A stretch of DNA of 20,259 nt, from assembly GCA_012513235.1 (NCBI GenBank), contig JAAZCO010000096.1, forward strand, positions 1 through 20,259, in the 5' to 3' direction. Position 1 is the stretch's first letter, and the number at the start of each line of letters is the position of its first letter. The position numbers were made by a program, and so were the translations under genes. Under the pieces are notes generated by a model that made no database searches, was not told the DNA's origin, and saw nothing but the letters and a program-made list of their open reading frames with translations. This DNA comes from Gammaproteobacteria bacterium (GTDB lineage Bacteria > Pseudomonadota > Gammaproteobacteria > Pseudomonadales > Pseudomonadaceae). Shown here one piece after another: positions 1 to 6,532 of this stretch.

Positions 1-844
1 AGAACTGCGTGAGCGTACTGGCCAAGGCATGATGGATTGCAAAAAAGCTTTAGAAGCTGCTGGTGGCGATATTGAAAAAGCCATTGACGATATGCGTTCT
101 GCAGGTGCAATTAAAGCTGCTAAGAAAGCAGGTAATATTGCCGCAGAAGGTTCGATCGCAGTTAAAGTAGCTGACGATAACAAAAGCGCTGCAATCATTG
201 AAGTGAACTCACAGACTGACTTTTTGGCTCTGCAAGATGACTTTAAAGGCTTCGTAGCCGATTCTTTAGATATCGCTTTTGCTGATACCACTTTAGACAC
301 AGCTGGACTGATTGCTAAGCAAGAATCAGCACGTGAAGCGTTGGTCTCTAAGTGCGGCGAGAACGTAAACATTCGTCGTTTGACGCGTGTTGAAGGTGAC
401 GTAGTTGGTGCTTACCTACATGGCAACCGTATTGGTGTTGTAGTGACTATGACTGGCGGTGATGTTGAGCTGGCTAAAGACGTTGCAATGCACGTTGCAG
501 CAAGCAACCCACAGTTCTTGGATCCAACCCAAGTATCTGACGAAGCGATCGCTAAAGAAAAAGAAATCTTTATGGCGCTGAACGAAGATAAAATTAAGGG
601 TAAGCCTGAGAACATCGTTGAAAACATGGTCAAAGGCCGTATCAACAAGTTCTTGGCAGAAGCAAGCTTGGTTGAGCAAGCATTCATCAAAAATCCAGAA
701 GTTACAGTGGGTCAGTTGGCTAAGAAAGCCGGCGCAACCATCGTTTCTTTTGTGCGTTTTGAAGTGGGTGAAGGTATCGACCGTGGTGAAGAAGTTGACT
801 TCGCTGCTGAAGTTGCTGCCCAGGTTGCTGCTTCAAAGAAGTAA
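1..844 (+). CDS. tsf: Elongation factor Ts, 5'-truncated by window edge
   Basis: EF-Ts is the nucleotide exchange factor that recycles EF-Tu from the GDP to the GTP form during translation in the cytoplasm. The reading frame is open from base 2 and begins within the conserved ELRERTGQGMMDCKKAL region, so only about ten N-terminal residues are missing; the ATG at base 29 is internal, not the start. The conserved N-terminal UBA-like helix, the SQTDF motif (about residue 82 in full numbering) that contacts EF-Tu, and the long core and C-terminal subdomains follow, ending AAQVAASKK. The inferred full length of about 290 residues is normal for the family. rpsB would be expected just upstream. A hairpin terminator follows the stop codon. 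Confidence 0.97.
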   Translation, partial: ELRERTGQGMMDCKKALEAAGGDIEKAIDDMRSAGAIKAAKKAGNIAAEGSIAVKVADDNKSAAIIEVNSQTDFLALQDDFKGFVADSLDIAFADTTLDTAGLIAKQESAREALVSKCGENVNIRRLTRVEGDVVGAYLHGNRIGVVVTMTGGDVELAKDVAMHVAASNPQFLDPTQVSDEAIAKEKEIFMALNEDKIKGKPENIVENMVKGRINKFLAEASLVEQAFIKNPEVTVGQLAKKAGATIVSFVRFEVGEGIDRGEEVDFAAEVAAQVAASKK

Positions 845-866
845 GCATCCGCTAGTAATACTTAAA

Positions 867-896
867 GGCTGCCCGCAATTGCGTGCGGCCTTTTTT
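867..896 (+). terminator. Rho-independent terminator after tsf
   Basis: GGCTGCCCGC and GCGTGCGGCC form a 10-bp stem with one G-T wobble and one mismatch around an AATT loop, followed at once by six T. It lies 22 bases after the tsf stop codon and should separate rpsB-tsf from the pyrH operon, at least in part. Confidence 0.8.
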
Positions 897-929
897 GCAA
901 AAAGAGACTGTGCTTTGTACCGCTGTCTT

Positions 930-955
930 GTAATATGTGCGCACATTTATATTAC
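930..955 (+). promoter_or_regulatory. AT-flanked dyad in the pyrH leader
   Basis: A perfect 12-base palindrome, ATGTGCGCACAT (935-946), is flanked by GTAATAT (930-936) and ATATTAC (949-955) in inverted orientation. It sits between the tsf terminator and pyrH, where a promoter is needed. Hexamers resembling -35 (TTGTAA, 928-933) and -10 (TATATT, 948-953) overlap it but are only 14 bases apart, too close for a normal sigma-70 site. Operator or promoter function is inference. Confidence 0.3.
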
Positions 956-1021
956 GCATATTTTAACTGTGGTTCGATTACGCCACAGATGTTTATTCAT
1001 ACCTGCAGGAGATTGCATATC

Positions 1022-1771
1022 ATGGCCCAACAAGTCGGTGGACGCCAACCGCGCTATAAACGAATTTTACTGAAACTCAGTGGTGAAGCCCTGATGGGTA
1101 CTGAAGATTTTGGTATTGATCCTAAAGTGCTGGACCGTATGGCATTAGAGATTGGCCAGTTAATCGGTATTGGTGTGCAGGTCGGCTTGGTGATCGGTGG
1201 TGGTAACTTGTTCCGCGGCGCAGCACTGTCAGCCGCAGGCATGGATCGAGTCACAGGCGACCATATGGGTATGCTGGCAACAGTGATGAACTCCTTAGCG
1301 ATGCGTGACGCCTTAGAGCGCTCAAATATTCCTGCGTTAGTGATGTCAGCTATTTCTATGGTGGGCGTGACTGATCACTATGACCGTCGTAAGGCTGTGG
1401 GTCACTTGAAGAAAGGCGAAGTGGTTATCTTCTCTGCGGGTACCGGTAATCCATTCTTTACTACTGACTCTGCAGGTTGCTTGCGCGGTATTGAAATCAG
1501 TGCTGACGTGGTTCTTAAGGCAACAAAAGTTGATGGCGTATATACTGCTGATCCTTTTAAAGACCCAAATGCAGAAAAATTTGATTATCTGACCTATGAC
1601 GAAGTACTCGATCGTAAGTTGGAAGTTATGGATTTGACTGCAATTTGTTTATGCCGTGACCATAAAATGCCGTTACGCGTATTTAATATGAACAAGCCCG
1701 GTGCACTGCTCAATGTTGTATTAGGTGGCGCTGAAGGCACTCTGATTGAGGAAACAAAGAATGATCAATGA
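1022..1771 (+). CDS. pyrH: UMP kinase
   Basis: PyrH phosphorylates UMP to UDP with ATP, a committed step of pyrimidine nucleotide synthesis; the bacterial enzyme is a hexamer of the amino acid kinase fold, regulated by GTP and UTP. The 249-residue protein carries the N-terminal KLSGEAL phosphate-binding segment (from residue 18), the GGGNLFRG glycine-rich segment, the SAGTGNPFFTTDSA region and the VDGVYTADPFKDP segment typical of the family. The start is the ATG at 1022, preceded by AGGAG at 1007-1011, and MAQQ agrees with Pseudomonas relatives. An upstream in-frame ATG at 935 would add an untypical leader and overlap the palindrome. The gene's end overlaps frr by 11 bases. Confidence 0.97.
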   Translation: MAQQVGGRQPRYKRILLKLSGEALMGTEDFGIDPKVLDRMALEIGQLIGIGVQVGLVIGGGNLFRGAALSAAGMDRVTGDHMGMLATVMNSLAMRDALERSNIPALVMSAISMVGVTDHYDRRKAVGHLKKGEVVIFSAGTGNPFFTTDSAGCLRGIEISADVVLKATKVDGVYTADPFKDPNAEKFDYLTYDEVLDRKLEVMDLTAICLCRDHKMPLRVFNMNKPGALLNVVLGGAEGTLIEETKNDQ

Positions 1772-2318
1772 GATCAAAAAAGATGCGCAAGCGCGTATGC
1801 ATAAATCTGTAGAGTCATTGCAGACTGCATTTGCGAAAATCCGTACAGGTCGTGCTCACCCCGGTATCTTAGATGTGGTGATGGTGTCTTACTACGGTAG
1901 CGATACACCACTCAACCAAGTGGCCAACGTGACTGTTGAAGACTCGCGCACTTTAGCTTTGACTGTGTTTGATAAGAGCATGATTCAAGCGGTTGAGAAA
2001 GCGATTTTGGTGTCTGATCTAGGTCTCAATCCTGCTACTTCAGGTACGACTATCCGTGTACCTATGCCTGCTTTGACTGAAGAAACACGTAAAGGTTACA
2101 CCAAACAGGCGCGTCAAGAGTCTGAGAATGCGCGCGTTGCTATACGCAATATCCGTCGTGATTCTTTAGCGCAGTTGAAAGACTTAGTTAAAGAAAAAGA
2201 AATCAGTGAAGATGAAGAGCGTCGCGCAGCCGATGATGTGCAAAAGCTCACTGATCACGCGGTAGAAGAAGTCGATAAATTATTAGCGAATAAAGAAACT
2301 GACTTGATGGCAGTGTAA
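1761..2318 (+). CDS. frr: Ribosome recycling factor
   Basis: RRF works with EF-G to split the post-termination ribosome complex so that subunits can be reused. The 185-residue length is standard. Family hallmarks are present: KIRTGRAHP near the N terminus, the VEDSRTLAL beta-strand region, SDLGLNPATSGTTIRVPMP, and the long helical ETRKGYTKQAR and EKEISEDEERRA segments of the three-helix bundle. The start is the ATG at 1761 (MINEIKK, as in Pseudomonas), lying inside the last codons of pyrH; the 11-base overlap suggests translational coupling. An upstream TTG in frame at 1746 would add five residues and lacks family support. Confidence 0.97.
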   Translation: MINEIKKDAQARMHKSVESLQTAFAKIRTGRAHPGILDVVMVSYYGSDTPLNQVANVTVEDSRTLALTVFDKSMIQAVEKAILVSDLGLNPATSGTTIRVPMPALTEETRKGYTKQARQESENARVAIRNIRRDSLAQLKDLVKEKEISEDEERRAADDVQKLTDHAVEEVDKLLANKETDLMAV

Positions 2319-2334
2319 TTTAGGGGCTGCTGCA

Positions 2335-3108
2335 ATGAACACAACAACGCAACATGCACAGGGCGGCGTTCCGCGCCATGTGGCTATAATCATGGATGGC
2401 AATAATCGCTGGGCAAAGAAACGCTTTTTGCCTGGCGTGGCTGGGCATAAAGCCGGCGTTGATGCTGTTCGAGCAGTGGTCGAAGTGTGTGCTGAGGCGG
2501 GAGTTGAAGTCTTAACGCTGTTTGCTTTCTCTAGTGAGAATTGGCAGCGTCCCGCCGCTGAAGTGGGTGCTTTAATGGAGCTGTTTTTACGAGCTTTACG
2601 CCGTGAGGCAAAAAAGCTCGATCAAAATGGTATTCGCTTACGCATTATTGGTGATCGCTCACGTTTTCATCCTGAGTTGCAAGCAGCGATGCAAGCCGCT
2701 GAAGATCGTACCGCGCACCACTCTAAGTTTTTGCTACAAATCGCCGCCAATTATGGCGGACAGTGGGATATCGTGCAGGCGACTCAGCAGCTTGCACGCT
2801 CAGTGCAGGCCGGTGAGTTACAGCCCGACGATATCACTGCTGAACATCTACAGAATTGTTTAAGTACTGCGCAGCAACCACTGCCTGATTTGTGTATTCG
2901 CACAGGTGGTGAGCGTCGTATCAGCAACTTTTTATTGTGGCAGTTTGCTTACAGCGAACTGTACTTTTCAAGTTTATTTTGGCCTGACTTTAAGCATCAA
3001 GCGATGCGCGAAGCCTTGGCAGATTTTGCTTCACGACAGCGTCGTTTTGGTAAAACCTGCGAACAAGTGGCCGCACAGGAGCGTACATCATGCTCAAGCA
3101 ACGGATAA
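2335..3108 (+). CDS. uppS: Undecaprenyl diphosphate synthase (cis-prenyltransferase)
   Basis: UppS condenses farnesyl diphosphate with eight isopentenyl diphosphates in cis to make the C55 lipid carrier used for peptidoglycan and O-antigen export. The 257-residue protein has the signature MDGNNRWAKKR (catalytic Asp21), the FAFSSENW segment, and the C-terminal RTGGERRISNFLLWQ and AYSELYF region that binds the diphosphate and Mg2+. It begins 16 bases after frr. The 3' end overlaps cdsA by 19 bases. Its isoprenoid substrate depends on the MEP pathway enzyme Dxr encoded two genes downstream, a functional link that is conserved in this cluster. Confidence 0.97.
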   Translation: MNTTTQHAQGGVPRHVAIIMDGNNRWAKKRFLPGVAGHKAGVDAVRAVVEVCAEAGVEVLTLFAFSSENWQRPAAEVGALMELFLRALRREAKKLDQNGIRLRIIGDRSRFHPELQAAMQAAEDRTAHHSKFLLQIAANYGGQWDIVQATQQLARSVQAGELQPDDITAEHLQNCLSTAQQPLPDLCIRTGGERRISNFLLWQFAYSELYFSSLFWPDFKHQAMREALADFASRQRRFGKTCEQVAAQERTSCSSNG

Positions 3109-3905
3109 TAACCGCCTTATGGTTACTGCCTTTAGCGTTGTTTGGTTTTTTTGGGCTAGAAGGACACGCTTTTTTAGCATTTATTAGCATTATTATCGCG
3201 CTGGCGGGTTGGGAGTGGGCACGTTTAGCCGGCTTTGATACTCAATTGCAGCGTGTGATCTATGCGGCAGTCACTGTAGCTGCTTTGTTGTTAGTCAATA
3301 GCAGTGATGCTTGGTTGCTGCCTACTTTGTATGTCGCAGGAGTATTTTGGCTGTTAGCTATTGCCATGGTGGTGAGCTTTCCGGCCAGCATTGCCTGCTG
3401 GGGTGGGCGTTTGGGCAAGTTGCTGATTGGTTTAGTGATTATTGTGCCTGCAGGTTTAGGTTTACAGGTGCTGAAAACTTTACCGCAAGGCAATACGCTG
3501 ATTTTAAGTCTGATGCTCTTGGTCTGGGGTGCGGATATTGGTGCGTACTTCTTTGGCCGAGCCTTGGGTAAGCGCAAGTTAGCGCCGCGTGTCAGTCCGG
3601 GTAAAAGCTGGGCCGGCTTGTTCGGCGGTTTATTGACCAGTGTGTGTATTGCCGCAGGTTTAGCTGTTTACCTGCAAGTGGCTGCCAGTGAGTTGGTGCT
3701 GCTACTGCTGGGTGCTGTGGTTGTGGTGTTGTTTTCAGTGGTGGGTGATCTCACTGAAAGCATGTTTAAACGTGAAATGGGTATTAAAGACAGCAGCCAG
3801 TTGCTGCCAGGCCACGGCGGTGTTTTAGACCGCATTGATAGTTTGACTGCTGCAGCCCCCATTTTTGCTTTATTGCTCTTGCTGTCAGGTTGGACCTTGT
3901 CTTGA
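3090..3905 (+). CDS. cdsA: Phosphatidate cytidylyltransferase (CDP-diacylglycerol synthase)
   Basis: CdsA activates phosphatidic acid with CTP to give CDP-diacylglycerol, the precursor of all phospholipids, in the inner membrane. The 271-residue protein is almost entirely hydrophobic, with about eight likely membrane helices. The family signature is intact at residues 224-250: SMFKREMGIKDSS followed by LLPGHGGVLDRID, including the paired Lys-Asp and the HGG-x-x-DR-x-D cation-binding residues. The start ATG at 3090 lies within the end of uppS, with AGGAG at 3077-3081 as ribosome binding site. The stop codon overlaps the proposed TTG start of dxr. Confidence 0.96.
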   Translation: MLKQRIITALWLLPLALFGFFGLEGHAFLAFISIIIALAGWEWARLAGFDTQLQRVIYAAVTVAALLLVNSSDAWLLPTLYVAGVFWLLAIAMVVSFPASIACWGGRLGKLLIGLVIIVPAGLGLQVLKTLPQGNTLILSLMLLVWGADIGAYFFGRALGKRKLAPRVSPGKSWAGLFGGLLTSVCIAAGLAVYLQVAASELVLLLLGAVVVVLFSVVGDLTESMFKREMGIKDSSQLLPGHGGVLDRIDSLTAAAPIFALLLLLSGWTLS

Positions 3906-5122
3906 GTACAGCATCGCCACAAGTGCAAAATATCAGTGTTTTGGGTGCTACAGGTTCGATTGGCAGTAGCACGCTGGATGTGATTGGTCAGCATCCTGAC
4001 CGTTATCGAGTGTTTGCCCTGACTGCCCATACCAGCATTGATGAATTAAAAGCGCTATGCCTACAGCATCGTCCGCGTTTTGCCGTGGTGGGTGAGGCAG
4101 GTCACGCGCAACGCTTACAGGGTGATTTGCGCGCGGCGGGTCTCGCCACTGTAGTGCTCGCCGGCCCCCAAGGATTATGTGAAGTGGCGGCGCACCCGCA
4201 AGTGGATGCAGTGATGGCGGCTATTGTTGGTGCTGCTGGTCTTGAGTCAGTGATGGCGGCAGTGGTTGCCGGCAAAAAAGTCTTGCTGGCCAACAAAGAA
4301 GCCTTGGTCATGTCTGGGGCTTTATTGATGAGTGCAGTGCGTGAGCATGGTGCGCAGTTATTGCCGATTGATAGTGAACACAATGCTATTTTCCAGTGTT
4401 TACCCTGTAATTACGCCGAAGGTTTAGCTCCTGTTGGTGTGCGTCGCATTTTGTTAACCGCTTCGGGTGGCCCTTTTCGCAATAGTAGTTATGCTGAGTT
4501 AGAGCAAGTGACGCCAGCGCAGGCTTGTGCACACCCTAATTGGTCGATGGGGCAAAAAATCTCGGTTGACTCGGCCAGCATGATGAATAAAGGATTGGAG
4601 CTTATTGAGGCTTGCTGGTTATTTGCTGCGCGTCCTGAGCAGGTTGAAGTGGTGATTCACCCACAAAGCGTCATCCATTCTTTAGTGGATTATGTTGATG
4701 GTTCGGTGTTGGCGCAGTTGGGCAATCCTGATATGCGCACGCCCATTGCGCATGCTATGGCTTGGCCTGAGCGTATCGCCTCGGGTGTGGCACCCTTGGA
4801 TTTATGTGCGTTGGCGCGGATGGATTTTATTGCGCCTGATTTGCAGCGTTTTGCCTGCTTACGTTTGGCCATTGAGTCAGCTCAAGCCGGTGGTGTTGCA
4901 CCTATAGTGCTCAATGCCGCTAATGAAATCGCGGTGGCAGCATTTTTGCGTGAGCAGATACGTTTTACCCATATTCCCCGGATGATTGAGGATGTGTTGA
5001 ATTTAGGTATTCAAGGGCAGATTGATAGCCTTGAAGGTGTGGTTGAGATCGATCAGCAAGCGCGTCAGCAGGCACAAGCTTGGCTGAAGAAACAGTCTAT
5101 AACTGCAGGTAAAAGAGCATGA
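3902..5122 (+). CDS. dxr: 1-deoxy-D-xylulose 5-phosphate reductoisomerase
   Basis: Dxr (IspC) converts DXP to 2-C-methyl-D-erythritol 4-phosphate with NADPH, the first committed step of the MEP isoprenoid pathway and the target of fosmidomycin. Seen in order: the N-terminal NADPH fold GATGSIGSSTLD, LLANKEALVMSG, the metal-binding IDSEHNAIFQ, LTASGGPFR, HPNWSMGQKISVDSASMMNK with GLELIEA, and HPQSVIHSLV. I place the start at the TTG at 3902 (MSTASPQ), overlapping the cdsA stop as TTGA, which gives 406 residues; Pseudomonas Dxr also begins with MS shortly before ISVLGATG. An in-frame TTG at 3890 is the alternative. No ATG is available before the NADPH fold. The 3' end overlaps rseP as ATGA. Confidence 0.96.
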   Translation: MSTASPQVQNISVLGATGSIGSSTLDVIGQHPDRYRVFALTAHTSIDELKALCLQHRPRFAVVGEAGHAQRLQGDLRAAGLATVVLAGPQGLCEVAAHPQVDAVMAAIVGAAGLESVMAAVVAGKKVLLANKEALVMSGALLMSAVREHGAQLLPIDSEHNAIFQCLPCNYAEGLAPVGVRRILLTASGGPFRNSSYAELEQVTPAQACAHPNWSMGQKISVDSASMMNKGLELIEACWLFAARPEQVEVVIHPQSVIHSLVDYVDGSVLAQLGNPDMRTPIAHAMAWPERIASGVAPLDLCALARMDFIAPDLQRFACLRLAIESAQAGGVAPIVLNAANEIAVAAFLREQIRFTHIPRMIEDVLNLGIQGQIDSLEGVVEIDQQARQQAQAWLKKQSITAGKRA

Positions 5123-6471
5123 GTGGTATGTATATGTTGCTTGGCACCTTGGTTGCGCTGGGTGTTTTAGTCACTATTCACGAGTATGGACATTTTTGGG
5201 TGGCACGACGTTGCGGCGTTAAAGTGCTGCGCTTCTCAATAGGTTTTGGCACACCTTTAATACGTTGGCACGACCGTCACGGCACAGAGTTTGTTATTGC
5301 GCTGATCCCTTTGGGTGGCTATGTCAAAATGCTCGATGAGCGTGAGGGCGCTATTGCGCCTGAGCAATACAATCAGTCATTTAACCGTAAAACGGTAGGT
5401 CAGCGTATTGCTATTGTGGCCGCTGGGCCGATTGCTAACTTTGCTTTAGCTTTTATCTTATTCTGGATATTAGCGATGCTGGGCAGTCAGCACGTTAAAC
5501 CGGTGATTGGTGATGTCGTTGAAGGCAGTTTAGCGGCGCGTGCAGGCTTACACAGCGGTCAAGAAATTATCAGTGTTGATGGTCAGTCAGTCAACGGTTG
5601 GGCTGATGTCAACTTGCAGTTGATTCAGCGCGTTGGTGAAACCGGTACGATTGAATTAACCACCCAGACTGCAGGGCAAGCTTCGGCACGCACCTACAGT
5701 ATGACCCTCGACAAATGGTTGCACGGTGCGCAAGAGCCTAACCCTATTTATGAAATAGGTATTGAGCCGTGGCGTCCGCAGGTTGCAGCAGTGGTAGGGC
5801 ATTTAGATGCTAGTGGCCCTGCTCAGCATGCAGGTTTACAGCTCAATGATACCGTTGTCGCTATTGATCAGCAGCCGGTCGATGATTGGCAAAAAGTTGT
5901 GCAGTATGTGCAAGCGCGCCCCAATGCCACTGTTGTGTTAAGTGTTGAGCGTGCCGGGCAGGTCAGTGATATACCCGTCATGCTGACAGCGCAAGGCGAG
6001 GGTGCTAAGCAGCGCGGCTATTTAGGTATGGGTGTCAATGGCGGGCAATGGCCTGAGGATATGCTACGAGTAGTGCGCTTTGGTCCGCTAGATGCTGTAT
6101 TATCTGGCGCGCAGCGTACTTGGACCATGAGCGTGTTGACGCTCAGTTCATTGAAAAAGATGTTGTTTGGCGAACTCTCAGTAAAAAACTTGAGTGGGCC
6201 GATTAGCATTGCTAAAGTGGCGGGCGCTTCTGCTGAAAGTGGCTTACGAAGTTTTTTGAACTTTATGGCTTATTTGAGTATCAGTTTGGGTGTGTTGAAT
6301 TTGTTACCCATCCCTGTGCTTGACGGCGGTCATCTGTTATTTTATCTCGTTGAACTGGTGCGCGGTCGACCTTTGTCTGAGCGCATACAAGGCTATGGGA
6401 TGCAGATTGGCATTGCTTTAGTGTTGTGTGTAATGCTGCTTGCGGTCTTTAATGATTTAGCACGTTTGTAA
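5119..6471 (+). CDS. rseP: Site-2 protease RseP (sigma-E/AlgU pathway)
   Basis: This inner-membrane zinc metalloprotease makes the second cut in the anti-sigma factor (RseA, or MucA in Pseudomonas) after the DegS/AlgW cut, releasing sigma-E/AlgU under envelope stress; it also clears signal peptides. The 450-residue protein has the HEYGH zinc motif at residues 21-25 in the first membrane helix, two central PDZ-like domains (each with a GLxxxxxI/V core, about residues 110-290), and the second catalytic motif NLLPIPVLDGGH with Asp402. Hydrophobic C-terminal helices follow. The ATGA overlap with dxr indicates coupling. Its location directly before bamA and skp, envelope-stress clients, is conserved in gammaproteobacteria. 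Confidence 0.97.
   Translation: MSGMYMLLGTLVALGVLVTIHEYGHFWVARRCGVKVLRFSIGFGTPLIRWHDRHGTEFVIALIPLGGYVKMLDEREGAIAPEQYNQSFNRKTVGQRIAIVAAGPIANFALAFILFWILAMLGSQHVKPVIGDVVEGSLAARAGLHSGQEIISVDGQSVNGWADVNLQLIQRVGETGTIELTTQTAGQASARTYSMTLDKWLHGAQEPNPIYEIGIEPWRPQVAAVVGHLDASGPAQHAGLQLNDTVVAIDQQPVDDWQKVVQYVQARPNATVVLSVERAGQVSDIPVMLTAQGEGAKQRGYLGMGVNGGQWPEDMLRVVRFGPLDAVLSGAQRTWTMSVLTLSSLKKMLFGELSVKNLSGPISIAKVAGASAESGLRSFLNFMAYLSISLGVLNLLPIPVLDGGHLLFYLVELVRGRPLSERIQGYGMQIGIALVLCVMLLAVFNDLARL
6352..6380 (+). promoter_or_regulatory. Possible sigma-E/AlgU-type promoter inside rseP
   Basis: GAACTG (6352-6357) and TCTGA (6376-6380) resemble the AlgU/sigma-E pair GAACTT and TCTGA, but the spacer is 18 bases, slightly longer than the usual 16-17. 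The site would serve bamA about 150 bases downstream. It lies in conserved coding sequence, so chance is a real possibility. Confidence 0.2.
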
Positions 6472-6482
6472 AATGACTGATT

Positions 6483-6497
6483 CACTGCGCAGCAGTG
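6483..6497 (+). other. Short perfect hairpin between rseP and bamA
   Basis: CACTGC and GCAGTG form a perfect 6-bp stem with a GCA loop, followed by GGTTTTATATA. It may be a weak terminator or attenuator in the 61-base gap before bamA; the T run is short and offset, so I do not call it a full terminator. Confidence 0.3.
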
Positions 6498-6532
6498 GGT
6501 TTTATATATATCGTTGAAATAGAAAGGTTCGC

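Noticed and set aside
412..690. Long open frames opposite tsf, cdsA, dxr, bamA, lpxD, rnhB, metG and apbC
   Set aside because: They lie antisense or out of frame to strongly conserved genes, show no family motifs, and lack ribosome binding sites.
935..1021. N-terminal extension of pyrH from ATG at 935
   Set aside because: It would start inside the palindrome, adds 29 residues with no family counterpart, and the ATG at 1022 has a proper AGGAG site and the expected MAQQ start.
3890..3901. Alternative TTG start of dxr at 3890
   Set aside because: It overlaps the likely ribosome binding sequence, and the TTG at 3902 with its TTGA overlap gives a length and MS start like Pseudomonas Dxr. It cannot be excluded from sequence alone.
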